A DNA stretch of 38,748 nucleotides, from NCBI GenBank assembly GCA_030266405.1, contig JAJDHW010000004.1, positions 1 to 38,748 of the forward strand, in the 5' to 3' direction. Made by a program: the position numbers and the translations under genes. Source of the stretch: Methanobrevibacter sp. OttesenSCG-928-I08 (lineage in GTDB: Archaea > Methanobacteriota > Methanobacteria > Methanobacteriales > Methanobacteriaceae). Below the pieces are notes generated by a model that was not told the origin of the DNA, made no database searches, and was given only the letters and a program-made list of their open reading frames with translations. Of this stretch, positions 1 to 8,128 are shown piece by piece; the stretch's first letter is position 1, and every line of letters begins with the position of its first letter.

Positions 1-42
1 CTACAAATATATATACATTAAAATAAGTGAAGGTGAATAAAA

Positions 43-768
43 GTGATAATCGACAATGACAAAAAAGAAATTATAATATCTAGTAGTACTTTAAATTCAG
101 CTGGAAAAGACGATGAAACTTCACAAAGAACAATATCTTTTGATGAATTAGAGTATATGAAAATTGGTGAAATAGTTGAACCTTCTTTAGATGATTCTAG
201 TGATTATAAAAAAGAATCATTAGAAATATTAAATAAAAATAGGTTTCATACCACTTTTAAAGTTGTTACTGAGAAAAAACAAAACAAATCAATTGAAACT
301 AATGCAGAAATTTCAATAATAACTTTTGATGAAAATCTTAAGAAACACTTTAAAAAAGAAGATCTTTCCGGGGATTTTGAAACAGGACATGGTAAACATA
401 AACACCATCATATGGGTGGTTGTGGCCCTCATCATAAACATAGACATCATCATTCAGATGATTGTGGTCCTCGTGACAGGCATGTGCCTCATCATATAGG
501 TGGTTGTGGTTCACATCATAAGCATAGACATCATCATTCCGATGATTGTGGTCCTCGTGGTGAGCATAGGCATCATCATATGGGTATGATGGGTGAGTGT
601 GGTCCTCGTGGTGGGCATAGGCATCATCATATGGGTATGATGGGTGAGTGTGGTCCTCGTGGTGGGCATAGGCATCATCATATGGATGGATGTAAACCTC
701 ATAGACACCATCATCGTCCATGTTTCTATGGAAATATTTTTATTTGTGGATATCATCATATGATGTAA
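43..768 (+). CDS. His/Cys-rich repeat protein, putative metal-binding
   Basis: I do not recognise a named family. The GTG start has AGGTG seven bases upstream. Residues 1 to about 110 are acidic, Lys-rich and without a signal peptide. From there to the end the protein is made of His-, Cys- and Gly-rich repeats with about 38 His and 9 Cys, in patterns such as HRHHHMGMMGECGPRGG. The DNA shows near-exact tandem units: one of 84 bp (from 415 and 499) and one of 51 bp (571, 622 and partly 673). Such tails are known in nickel- or zinc-handling proteins (Hpn-like storage proteins, HypB and SlyD tails), so cytoplasmic metal binding or storage is a reasonable inference. It lies upstream of an ABC transporter but a hairpin separates them. 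The specific metal is unknown. Confidence 0.8.
   Translation: MIIDNDKKEIIISSSTLNSAGKDDETSQRTISFDELEYMKIGEIVEPSLDDSSDYKKESLEILNKNRFHTTFKVVTEKKQNKSIETNAEISIITFDENLKKHFKKEDLSGDFETGHGKHKHHHMGGCGPHHKHRHHHSDDCGPRDRHVPHHIGGCGSHHKHRHHHSDDCGPRGEHRHHHMGMMGECGPRGGHRHHHMGMMGECGPRGGHRHHHMDGCKPHRHHHRPCFYGNIFICGYHHMM
415..705 (+). repeat. Tandem coding repeats (84-bp and 51-bp units)
   Basis: Two tandem repeat families lie inside the His-rich gene. An 84-bp (28-codon) unit starts at 415 and again at 499 with a few substitutions. A 51-bp (17-codon) unit starts at 571 and 622 with a partial third copy at 673. All periods are multiples of three, so copy-number change by slippage or recombination would keep the frame. 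Confidence 0.85.
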
Positions 769-778
769 TTAAAAAGAA

Positions 779-801
779 AGTAGAAACATTCTGTTTCTAC
801 T
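779..801 (+). terminator. Hairpin after the His-rich gene
   Basis: AGTAGAAACA and TGTTTCTACT form a perfect 10-bp inverted repeat around a TTC loop, 11 bases after the stop of the His-rich gene. T-rich sequence follows only from about 829, so it could be a terminator or an mRNA 3' stabilising hairpin. It suggests the ABC genes downstream are a separate transcription unit. Confidence 0.55.
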
Positions 802-915
802 ATCTATAAATTAAGATTCATGTATTGATTTTTATTTTTTTATTTATTTTTTCGTAAATTTTAAGTACTTTTTTCAATAAAGATTATTTTAATTCTTAAA
901 TTTTTATGTGATTAA

Positions 916-1656
916 ATGAACAGTAGAAGATTATTACCACTAATACTGCCAATAGCTATTATTATAGTATGGCATTTAATAACTGATGTATTTCAATTAG
1001 TAACTCCTTATGTACTTCCTAGTCCTACTGATGTACTAATGGCTGCATCAGAATTAATTGGATCTGGTAGATTATTATCAGATTCTATTGATACTTTATT
1101 TAAAGTATTTGGAGGTATGTTTTTTGCATCAATTGTAGCTATTCCTTTAGGGATTATATTGGGATGGTCAAAAACATTAGAAGATATGGCAAGCTTTGTA
1201 ATAAGTATTTTAAGGCCTATTCCTCCAGTAGCATGGATTCCATTTTCTATTTTATGGTTTGGTATTGGAACAGTTCCTGCTATATTTATAATATTTATGG
1301 GATGTGTATTTCCTATTTTGGTTTATACTATTGATGGAGTTAAAAGAACAGATAAAGTATTAATTGAAGCAGCTCAAACATTAGGGGCCGGAGATTTTGA
1401 TGTACTTTCTAAAATTATTTTACCTTCTTCAGTGCCTTATATTGTTTCAGGCTTAAAAGTAGGTGTTGGAATAGCTTTAATGTGTACTATTTCTGCTGAA
1501 ATGATTGGTTCAAGTAGTGGTTTAGGATATTTAATTTTAACTGCAACTAATTTATTTGATACAGGAACTACAGTTGTTGGAATGTTAACTATAGGTATTA
1601 TTGGATTAATTCTAGATTATATCTTTGGAAAAGCTCAAGATAGAATATTCTGGTAA
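916..1656 (+). CDS. ABC transporter permease, taurine/sulfonate/nitrate type
   Basis: A 246-aa integral membrane protein of the SsuC/TauC family, the membrane channel of an ABC importer. It begins with an N-terminal hydrophobic segment and contains the SsuC-type stretch RPIPPVAWIPFSILWFG. The EAA cytoplasmic loop that contacts the ATPase is seen as EAAQTLGAGDFDVLSKIILP (about residues 155-174). About six membrane segments follow the usual family pattern. The ATG is preceded by GTGAT. It is 27 bases upstream of the matching ATPase. No substrate-binding protein lies between or after them; it may lie before the window or elsewhere. The substrate (sulfonate, thiamine precursor, metal complex or other) cannot be decided. 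Confidence 0.9.
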   Translation: MNSRRLLPLILPIAIIIVWHLITDVFQLVTPYVLPSPTDVLMAASELIGSGRLLSDSIDTLFKVFGGMFFASIVAIPLGIILGWSKTLEDMASFVISILRPIPPVAWIPFSILWFGIGTVPAIFIIFMGCVFPILVYTIDGVKRTDKVLIEAAQTLGAGDFDVLSKIILPSSVPYIVSGLKVGVGIALMCTISAEMIGSSSGLGYLILTATNLFDTGTTVVGMLTIGIIGLILDYIFGKAQDRIFW

Positions 1657-1683
1657 ATAAATAAAAGTTTAGAGGTTTTCTTT

Positions 1684-2430
1684 TTGTCAATTGAAATAAA
1701 AAATATAAATAAAACATATGAAAGTCATGGGAAAAAAACAACAGTTTTAAAGGATATTAATCTTGATGTTAATGATGGAGAATTAGTATGTCTTTTAGGC
1801 CCATCTGGATGTGGTAAAACAACTTTACTTAGACTAATTGCAGGTCTTGAAAATGCAGATTCTGGTGAAATATATGATGATGGAAAACTTGTTCAAGGTC
1901 CTTCAAGAGATAGAGGGTTTATTTTTCAACAATATTCATTATTTCCATGGTTAACTGTTTTAGATAATGTAATGTTTGGTTTAAATTTATCTGATAATTC
2001 TAAAGAAGAAAATTTAAAAGCTGCTAAAAGATATCTAGAAAGAGTTGGATTAGGTGATGTTGCAGATAGTTATCCTCATGAATTATCTGGGGGAATGAAA
2101 CAAAGAGTAGCTATTATAAGATCTCTTCTAAATCATACTCCTGTTTTATTAATGGATGAACCCTTCTCAGCATTAGACATTCAAAATAGACATAAATTAC
2201 AAGAACAACTTATTGGTGTTTGGAAAAGATTTGAAAATACTATTGTTTTTGTAACACATGATGTAGATGAGGCAGTTTATTTAGCTGATAAAGTTGTAGT
2301 GATGGAGAAAAATCCAGGAAGGATTAAGGAAATTGTTGATATTACACTACCTCGTATCAGAAATCGGGAGTCTGTTGAATTTATTAAAGTGCAAAATGAA
2401 GTCAAGGAACTCTTAGATGTTTGGGATTAA
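1684..2430 (+). CDS. ABC transporter ATP-binding protein, SsuB/TauB type
   Basis: A 248-aa ATPase that drives the permease encoded just upstream. Visible motifs are Walker A GPSGCGKTT (about residues 39-47), a Q-loop in FIFQQYSLFPWLTVLDN, the signature LSGGMKQR, Walker B VLLMDEPFSALD and the switch His in FVTHDVDEA. The FPWLTVLDNV and THDVDEAVYLADKVVVM stretches are typical of the nitrate/sulfonate/taurine ATPase family. The start is TTG at 1684 with GAGGT about eight bases upstream. The gene ends a two-gene operon and is followed by 275 AT-rich bases before the XRE gene. Confidence 0.92.
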   Translation: MSIEIKNINKTYESHGKKTTVLKDINLDVNDGELVCLLGPSGCGKTTLLRLIAGLENADSGEIYDDGKLVQGPSRDRGFIFQQYSLFPWLTVLDNVMFGLNLSDNSKEENLKAAKRYLERVGLGDVADSYPHELSGGMKQRVAIIRSLLNHTPVLLMDEPFSALDIQNRHKLQEQLIGVWKRFENTIVFVTHDVDEAVYLADKVVVMEKNPGRIKEIVDITLPRIRNRESVEFIKVQNEVKELLDVWD

Positions 2431-2621
2431 AATAATTTTTTTAATATGAATAATTCTTATTTTTTATTTTATATTTTTATTTTTACTTTAAATATTTAAA
2501 ATTCTTTTTTAAGGCTTTTATTTATAAAATATTAATATTTTACATCATTTTAAACTTTTTTACATTAATTTTAATCTTAAAACTATACTTATTATTTTGT
2601 TTTTATTAAATATTATTGTTT

Positions 2622-2662
2622 TGTCATAAATTTATAGAAAAATTTATATGTATTTTATGACA
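2622..2662 (+). promoter_or_regulatory. Operator-like inverted repeat around a TATA box
   Basis: TGTCATAAA (2622-2630) and TTTATGACA (2654-2662) are perfect 9-bp inverted arms separated by 23 bases. Their centres are 32 bp apart, about three helical turns. A TATA-like element TTTATATG (2643-2650) lies in the spacer, so a dimer on the arms would occlude TBP/TFB. It sits 44 bp before the XRE start, which suggests autoregulation by that protein. Confidence 0.55.
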
Positions 2663-2705
2663 TAATATTATTTGTGTTTTATTGTGTGTAGTTGAAGGTG
2701 AAATA

Positions 2706-3023
2706 ATGAATAATGAAGGAGTTATATTGAAAAAATTACGGAAAGAAAATAATTATACTCAAGAACAAATTGCTAATTATCTTCAAATAGATCAAGGTTT
2801 AGTTTCTAAAATTGAAAAAGGTGAAAGAAATTTAAATTTAAATTTATTAGACAAACTTTCTTATTTGTATAATTGTTCTCATGAGTATATTTTAGGAAAA
2901 TCTGATGTTTATTCTCCAAACAAATTTGCTTTTAGAGTTGATGAAAAAAACCCTAGTCTTGAAATTGTTGCAAAAATGAATCAAATAATGTCAAATTTAA
3001 AATTTTTAAAGAATTTAGATTGA
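2706..3023 (+). CDS. XRE-family HTH regulator (antitoxin-like)
   Basis: A 105-aa protein with an N-terminal Cro/C1-type HTH: LKKLRKENNYTQEQIANYL, then the recognition-helix region DQGLVSKIEKGERN. The tail of about 40 residues (FRVDEKNPSLEIVAKMNQIM and on) may bind the next gene's product. I prefer ATG 2706 because AGGTG lies exactly five bases upstream, as in many genes here; an upstream in-frame GTG at 2682 has no such site. Seven bases separate it from the ImmA/IrrE gene. In known XRE plus ImmA/IrrE pairs (for example ImmR/ImmA of ICEBs1) the peptidase inactivates the repressor. It probably represses its own operon. Confidence 0.88.
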   Translation: MNNEGVILKKLRKENNYTQEQIANYLQIDQGLVSKIEKGERNLNLNLLDKLSYLYNCSHEYILGKSDVYSPNKFAFRVDEKNPSLEIVAKMNQIMSNLKFLKNLD

Positions 3024-3030
3024 TGGTAAT

Positions 3031-3771
3031 ATGAAAGGTTATTATGAAACAAATAATCTGGCTGAAGAGTTAAGGAGAGAGTGGGGGATTGATAATTATT
3101 CTCCTATAGATATTTTTTCTCTTGTTACAGATAAAATTAACAACTTAACTATACTTTTTCATCCAATAGATAATAAAATAAGTGGATGTTGTTGTAAATA
3201 TGATGGAGAATTACTTATTTTAATTAATTCTAACCATTCAAAAGGTAGGCAAAATTTTACATTGGCTCATGAATTATATCATTTAAAGTATGAAAATAAT
3301 AATGAGTGGTTAATTTGTAGTGACCATGATTATAATGATAGTGAAAAAGAAGCTAATAATTTTGCATCGTCATTATTAATGCCTATAGGTGCACTATCTA
3401 GTTATAAAAATATTAATGGTATTAAAAATTGGAATTTAGAAAACATAATAAAATGTGAGCAATTTTTCCAAATGAGTCATAGTTCTATGTTATATAGATT
3501 AAAAAAGGAAAAATATATCTCATCAGAGGATTATAATTTATATTTAGATAATATTAAAAAAAAAGCTAGTAAATTAGGATTTAGCACGGAATTATATGAT
3601 CCTTCTCCTAAAAGTAAAAAATATTTCTCATTAGGTAATTATATTCGATTAACTGAAGAAGCATTTGATAAAAATAAAATATCTATTGGTAAAAAAGATG
3701 AGATGTTATTAGATGTGTTTAGATCAGATATTGTTTATAATTTAAATGAGGATGATTTTTTTGAAGGATAA
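3031..3771 (+). CDS. ImmA/IrrE-family zinc metallopeptidase
   Basis: A 246-aa protein with the HEXXH zinc site in FTLAHELYHLKY (about residues 75-86) and the downstream acidic motif SEKEANNFASSLLMP that supplies the third ligand in ImmA/IrrE (COG2856). The family cleaves or otherwise inactivates HTH repressors, so the XRE protein seven bases upstream is the expected target. The C-terminal 100 residues are not recognised and may sense a signal or bind the PIN-like protein. The end overlaps the next gene by about 11 bases, which implies translational coupling. It belongs to a mobile or defence-like three-gene module. Confidence 0.9.
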   Translation: MKGYYETNNLAEELRREWGIDNYSPIDIFSLVTDKINNLTILFHPIDNKISGCCCKYDGELLILINSNHSKGRQNFTLAHELYHLKYENNNEWLICSDHDYNDSEKEANNFASSLLMPIGALSSYKNINGIKNWNLENIIKCEQFFQMSHSSMLYRLKKEKYISSEDYNLYLDNIKKKASKLGFSTELYDPSPKSKKYFSLGNYIRLTEEAFDKNKISIGKKDEMLLDVFRSDIVYNLNEDDFFEG

Positions 3772-4333
3772 ACCTATTTTTTATGATACTGATTGTATAG
3801 TAAGTTTTTTAATTATCGGTGATGTTTTTGTTTTACATAAATTATTCTCAAAAGCTATTATTCCGCGACCTGTTTATGATGAGTTAACACATGAAAGTAC
3901 TCCTTCAGTTATAAAAAATAATTTAAATATTTTAATAAAAAACAATTTTATTGAAATTAAAGAGATAGATATACGTTCTAAATTATATACTACATATAAA
4001 TGTATTGAAGATGGTTTTTGGGGTAATAAACCTATTGGTAAAGGTGAAGCATCAGCTATTGCATTTGCAATTGAAAATAGTGGGATTGTTGCAAGTAATA
4101 ATCTCAGTGATGTTAAAGAACTCACTGAAAAACATAATATTCCTCTTTTAACTACTGCGATTATTTTAAGTTTTGCTGTTGATAATAATATAATCGATGA
4201 ATCTAAAGCTGATACAATGTGGTTAAAAATGATAAAAAGAAATATAAAATTACCTACTGATTCCTTTTTAGATTATTATCTTCATAAATATAAAATTGAT
4301 TGTAAAAATTTTGATATATATAATTATTTATAG
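3761..4333 (+). CDS. PIN-like nuclease, putative toxin of the XRE-ImmA module
   Basis: A 190-aa protein with features of PIN-like/DUF3368 proteins: an N-terminal acidic strand IFYDTDCIVSF, YDELTHES with a conserved Glu, the PIN-like GKGEASAIAFAIE (Glu plus small residues), then ASNNLSDVKELTEKH in the place of the third acidic cluster. PIN domains are metal-dependent RNases and common toxins. I chose TTG 3761 because GAGG lies about nine bases upstream; ATG 3746 is an in-frame alternative adding five residues. It overlaps the peptidase gene. The PIN assignment is by motif only; function as a toxin is inferred from context. Confidence 0.75.
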   Translation: MKDKPIFYDTDCIVSFLIIGDVFVLHKLFSKAIIPRPVYDELTHESTPSVIKNNLNILIKNNFIEIKEIDIRSKLYTTYKCIEDGFWGNKPIGKGEASAIAFAIENSGIVASNNLSDVKELTEKHNIPLLTTAIILSFAVDNNIIDESKADTMWLKMIKRNIKLPTDSFLDYYLHKYKIDCKNFDIYNYL

Positions 4334-4347
4334 ATAATAAAAAATCT

Positions 4348-4782
4348 TTATAATTTTTTCCCATAATGCCAAGTTAAAATTATAAAAATAATATACTCTC
4401 CAAACATTAAACCTAAACTAAGATATAATGGTATTAAATAATCTAAATAAATAAAAACTGTACTCATTAAAGCTAATACTACTATTGACATAACAAAAGT
4501 TAAATAAGCAGCTTTTCCTCTTATAACTGTATTTCTTTCATCATATTCTGCAATTTCATTAGCTTCAACCCATCCAGGATTTTTTCTAATCATATATGAT
4601 CTAACTAATCCAAATACAAGAAATATTGCTCCCCAACAGCTTAATACACTAGTCCAAAATTCATCTGTAGTAAATGTTGAAGATAATATTGGAAGTAAGT
4701 TAGCGAAAATTAAAAGTAAAATTCCAAGTATTATAGATATTTTTAAATATTTCATTTTGTTTTTTACATATTCTTCTGTCAT
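4348..4782 (-). CDS. DUF2178-like membrane protein
   Basis: A 144-aa protein with four hydrophobic segments. Between the second and third is YDERNTVIRGKAAYLTF, the conserved motif of DUF2178-type membrane proteins. These are commonly paired with a small HTH regulator, as here: the HTH gene ends one base before this start. I use ATG 4782 because GAGGGAG lies about seven bases upstream; an upstream in-frame ATG at 4827 would sit inside the HTH gene. Function is unknown. It converges with the PIN-like gene, 14 bases away. Confidence 0.8.
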   Translation of the reverse strand: MTEEYVKNKMKYLKISIILGILLLIFANLLPILSSTFTTDEFWTSVLSCWGAIFLVFGLVRSYMIRKNPGWVEANEIAEYDERNTVIRGKAAYLTFVMSIVVLALMSTVFIYLDYLIPLYLSLGLMFGEYIIFIILTWHYGKKL

Positions 4783-4783
4783 T

Positions 4784-4996
4784 TTATTCTCCCTCGTAAA
4801 TAAAAATCTCTTCAATAGTTTTTTCAAAATAGTTAGCTATTTTAAATGCTAATATAATTGATGGATTATATCTTCCATTTTCTATTGAGCTAATAGTTTG
4901 CCTAGATACTTTCAATACTTTTGCCAAGTCTTCTTGGTTAATATTTTTCTCTTTTCTTAAAGCTTCTAGATAATTTTTCAATTTTTTCAAAACCAT
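4784..4996 (-). CDS. Small XRE-family transcriptional regulator
   Basis: A 70-aa protein that is almost only an HTH_3 domain: LRKEKNINQEDLAKVLKVSRQTISSIENGRYNPSI, with the SRQTIS recognition helix typical of YozG/YgzD-like regulators. Acidic end IFIYEGE. No good Shine-Dalgarno precedes the ATG, and a TATA box lies about 31 bases upstream, so the leader is very short. A perfect palindrome between TATA and start suggests autoregulation. Co-transcribed with the DUF2178-like membrane protein, which it probably controls. Confidence 0.88.
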   Translation of the reverse strand: MVLKKLKNYLEALRKEKNINQEDLAKVLKVSRQTISSIENGRYNPSIILAFKIANYFEKTIEEIFIYEGE

Positions 4997-5005
4997 TTCT
5001 TTTAT

Positions 5006-5036
5006 GTAAAGTTAGCTTTACGTAGTATATTATAAA
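5006..5036 (-). promoter_or_regulatory. Promoter and palindromic operator of the XRE/DUF2178 pair
   Basis: On the minus strand a TATA box TTTATAATAT (5027-5036) precedes the inverted repeat GTAAAG-N4-CTTTAC (5006-5021). The palindrome lies where transcription would start, 10 bp before the ATG at 4996, and would block initiation when bound. Confidence 0.6.
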
Positions 5037-5067
5037 TTTTTTATTATTTAAATGAATCTATAAAAAA

Positions 5068-5802
5068 TTAAATTAATGTTCCATAATTCCCATTTAAAAT
5101 AGCATTGTGAACATACTTAAATGATTTTTCAATAGCTATTTCCATACTATAACCTAATCCTAAATAAGCTACAATACTTGCTGAGAAAACACATCCACTA
5201 CCATGTAGATTTTCAGTATCAATCAATTCTTCTTTTATTATACTAATTTTATTATTTCTGTAAATTGTATTTATACCATCTAGGTGTCCACCAGTTACAA
5301 TCACATCACAAGTTTTTCCAATAATCTCCGCTGCTTTAATTGCATCTTCTTCTGTTTTGATATTAATTCCAGATAGTTTAGATGCTTCATCAATATTAGG
5401 GGTTGTTAAAATAGCTTTTGGAAGTAAATATTTTAAAATAGCTTTACCCATATCCTCTTTAGATAGTTTTCCACCAGCAGTTGCAACCATAACTGGATCA
5501 ACAATAGCTTTTAAATTATATTCTTTAATTTTTCCAGAAACAGTTTTAATAATATCTTCAGAATACAGCATTCCTGTTTTAATATATTTAATTTCTGTGT
5601 ATTCTTCTAAAACAGAATCAATTTCTTCAGCTATATAGTTTGATTCAATTGGTTTTAAAGAATATATTTTATATGGATTTTGACTAGTTAAACTAGTCAC
5701 TATCCCAGTTCCATAAACACCAATTTTTTGAAATGTTTTAATATCTGCAAAAAGTCCTGCACCTGCACTTGGATCTATACCAGCTATTGACATTACTATC
5801 AT
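5068..5802 (-). CDS. thiD: Hydroxymethylpyrimidine (phosphate) kinase ThiD
   Basis: A 244-aa ribokinase-fold kinase that phosphorylates HMP and HMP-phosphate to HMP-pyrophosphate for thiamine synthesis. Family landmarks are the N-terminal SIAGIDPSAGAGLFADIKTF, GVYGTGIVTSLTSQN, DPVMVATAGGKL, the TPNIDEASKLSG segment and the C-terminal GSGCVFSASIVAYLG, whose Cys/Gly anion hole is the catalytic region. Length is close to single-domain ThiD and it lacks the ThiN fusion common in archaea. It is the last gene of a proS-cofC-thiD run, three bases after cofC. ATG 5802 follows AAGGAAAT. Confidence 0.93.
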   Translation of the reverse strand: MIVMSIAGIDPSAGAGLFADIKTFQKIGVYGTGIVTSLTSQNPYKIYSLKPIESNYIAEEIDSVLEEYTEIKYIKTGMLYSEDIIKTVSGKIKEYNLKAIVDPVMVATAGGKLSKEDMGKAILKYLLPKAILTTPNIDEASKLSGINIKTEEDAIKAAEIIGKTCDVIVTGGHLDGINTIYRNNKISIIKEELIDTENLHGSGCVFSASIVAYLGLGYSMEIAIEKSFKYVHNAILNGNYGTLI

Positions 5803-5805
5803 AAA

Positions 5806-6477
5806 TTATTTCCTTGTTACTTTTAATCTATTACTTCCATGTATAGATTCAACTTTTATATTAAGACTTTTTAAGAAATTTTTAGTTTCAGTGTTATTTC
5901 CATGAACCATAATTTCCCCTAAATCTTCTGTTGTATTAACATCTAAAGCAATAAAAAATGAATCTTGAATATAAGGAGTTATTTCTTTTTCTGTTGCTTC
6001 TTTTATATGACTTATAAAACTAAAATCTCCAAATTTCACAGGAATTGCATTAGGTTCAATAAGTAAAAGATTTGTTCCACCACCTTTTGATGGAATAATC
6101 ATAAAATCTATTGTTTTTCCTTGTTCAATAAGTAAATTTATATTAGTTTTTCCAATAAGGGGAATATCTGAAGGAGTTATGACTATTTTTTCAACTTTAT
6201 CTTTACAATAATCCATAGCTTGATGTAATGCTTTATTTAAATTTGAATTTTCATTTTCTTTTAATGTATCAATATTTAATTTATGAGCATAATCTAGGAC
6301 ATCTTCATCAGAGCTAATTAAAATAATTTTATCAACACATTCTTTTAATGCGTCAGTTACATCTTTAAGCATAGCTTTTAATATATCTTCTCTTTCTTGT
6401 TCGTTTAAAAAAGGAGATAAACGTGTTTTAGCATTTTTAAATTTACTTACAGGAATTATTGCATAAATTTCATCCAT
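5806..6477 (-). CDS. cofC: 2-phospho-L-lactate guanylyltransferase CofC
   Basis: A 223-aa nucleotidyltransferase that activates 2-phospholactate with GTP in coenzyme F420 biosynthesis. The N-terminus AIIPVSKFKNAKTRLSPFL carries the nucleotide-binding motif and is diagnostic for CofC. VEKIVITPSDIPLI holds the metal-binding Asp, and SKGGGTNLLLIEP plus the KFGDFSFISHIKEA segment complete the active site. Length matches the family. It lies 12 bases after proS and three before thiD, so all three are probably co-transcribed. F420 is central to methanogen redox chemistry. Confidence 0.94.
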   Translation of the reverse strand: MDEIYAIIPVSKFKNAKTRLSPFLNEQEREDILKAMLKDVTDALKECVDKIILISSDEDVLDYAHKLNIDTLKENENSNLNKALHQAMDYCKDKVEKIVITPSDIPLIGKTNINLLIEQGKTIDFMIIPSKGGGTNLLLIEPNAIPVKFGDFSFISHIKEATEKEITPYIQDSFFIALDVNTTEDLGEIMVHGNNTETKNFLKSLNIKVESIHGSNRLKVTRK

Positions 6478-6489
6478 TTTTCACAACTC

Positions 6490-7899
6490 TCAGTAAGTTT
6501 TAGCTATTAATGCAAGATATTTAGCATCTTCGCCACTATAAATACATTTTTTATTTTCATCAGAATCTAATTCATTGTAGGTTCCTAAAATATCATAATC
6601 TGTTTCTTCTTCAATAGCTTTTCCTGAATCCTCTTTCCCATTCCAATAAAATCCTACAATATTTCCTTCTTTTATTAGTTTTGGAATTTCATCTAAGTCT
6701 TCAGAAATTTTAATTGAATCTTCATGATTTTCCCAAGCTTTATTAGATATTGAAACATTTACATCTTCTATAATATCAATAACACTATCAATAACAGTTT
6801 CATCTAATGGTAATTCAATTTTTTCACCATTATCTCTTCTTGTAATTATAGTTTTATTTTCTTTTAAATCTCTTGGTCCAATTTCAAGTTTAACAGGAGT
6901 TCCTTTTATTTCCCAGTCATAAAATTTCTTTCCAGGTCTGATGTCTCTATCATCAATATGTACTCTAACTCCTTCTGCTTCAAATTCTTCTTTAAGAGTT
7001 TGGCATTTTTCAAGTACTTCTTCTTTTCCTTCTTTAAATAATATAGGGATAATTGTTATATGATTTGGTGAAACAGATGGAGGTAATATTAATCCTTTTT
7101 CATCACCATGAATTCCAATAATTGAAGCTATTATTCTATCAGATAATCCGCAACAGGTTTGATAAGCATAAACATGTTTTCCTTCTTCATTTTCAAATGT
7201 AATATCAAATGTTTTTGCAAAAGTTTGACCTAAATTATGAACAGTACCGATTTGTAAGGTTTTACCATCTTTCATTAATGCATCAAATGCCATTGTATAA
7301 TCAGCACCTGGAAACTTATCCCATTCGGGTCTTTTACTTATTACATAAGGAATTCCTAAGTAATCAAAAAATTCTTTATATAATTCAATTGCATCTTCAA
7401 CTTGAGCTTCACTTTCTTCTTTTGTAGCATGAACTGTATGCGCTTCTTTAAAAGTGGAAATTTCACGAACTCTAATAAGAGGTCTTGTGTGTTTAGTTTC
7501 ATATCTAAAGGTATTAACTATTTGATAATATTTCATAGGTAAATCAATGTGAGATCTAATCCATAAAGCAAACATAGGGTATATTGCAGTTTCACTTGTA
7601 GGTCTTAAAGCTAATTTTTCATTTAACTCTTTACTTCCACCATGTGTTACCCAATATACTTCTTCTTCAAATCCTTTAACATGTATTCCTTCTTTTGCTA
7701 ATTCTTCTTCAGGAATAAGAAGAGGGAATAATACTTCGTCATGATCTCTATCAAATAGCTCTTTTAATAGCTCTAATGTGTATTTTCTAATTTTAAATCC
7801 ATAAGGTAACCAAACATTCATACCTTTAATTGGATATCTTGAGTCCATTATGTCTCCTTTATCTAAAATTTCATGAAACCATTCACTAAAATTTTCCAC
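6490..7899 (-). CDS. proS: Prolyl-tRNA synthetase, archaeal type
   Basis: A 469-aa class II synthetase that charges tRNA-Pro. Visible are the start [20 protein letters not shown], motif 2 as [42 protein letters not shown] of motif 3, and the anticodon-binding domain with [20 protein letters not shown]. The start is GTG 7899 with AGGTG five bases upstream. The archaeal/eukaryal-type C-terminal domain ends in the conserved Tyr. That domain usually binds zinc through several Cys; here only one Cys (in KKCIYSG) is visible, so the zinc site looks degenerate. First gene of the proS-cofC-thiD run. Confidence 0.95.
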   Translation of the reverse strand: MENFSEWFHEILDKGDIMDSRYPIKGMNVWLPYGFKIRKYTLELLKELFDRDHDEVLFPLLIPEEELAKEGIHVKGFEEEVYWVTHGGSKELNEKLALRPTSETAIYPMFALWIRSHIDLPMKYYQIVNTFRYETKHTRPLIRVREISTFKEAHTVHATKEESEAQVEDAIELYKEFFDYLGIPYVISKRPEWDKFPGADYTMAFDALMKDGKTLQIGTVHNLGQTFAKTFDITFENEEGKHVYAYQTCCGLSDRIIASIIGIHGDEKGLILPPSVSPNHITIIPILFKEGKEEVLEKCQTLKEEFEAEGVRVHIDDRDIRPGKKFYDWEIKGTPVKLEIGPRDLKENKTIITRRDNGEKIELPLDETVIDSVIDIIEDVNVSISNKAWENHEDSIKISEDLDEIPKLIKEGNIVGFYWNGKEDSGKAIEEETDYDILGTYNELDSDENKKCIYSGEDAKYLALIAKTY

Positions 7900-8128
7900 C
7901 TTATCACCTAATAATTTATTAATATTTACTTATATTTAAGATTAAATTATTTTTATTGTTTCTATTAGAAATACTTATATCTTATTTTTAGTTTTTCTTG
8001 TCTTTTTAAATTTAGTTAAAATAGATATATTGTATTTGTTAGTAATATTTTTAGTGAAATAATAAAATGGTGATGAAAAAACCAAAAATTTTATATATTT
8101 TTCAATATATAATAATATTAAAAATATG

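Noticed and set aside
350-721. Long antisense reading frames rich in His/Asp over the His-rich gene
   Set aside because: They only mirror the CAT/ATG-rich tandem repeats; no ribosome site, and the sense frame has the better start signal.
8070-8076. GTGATGA as a box C of a C/D guide RNA
   Set aside because: No CTGA box D or paired C'/D' motifs at the expected spacing.
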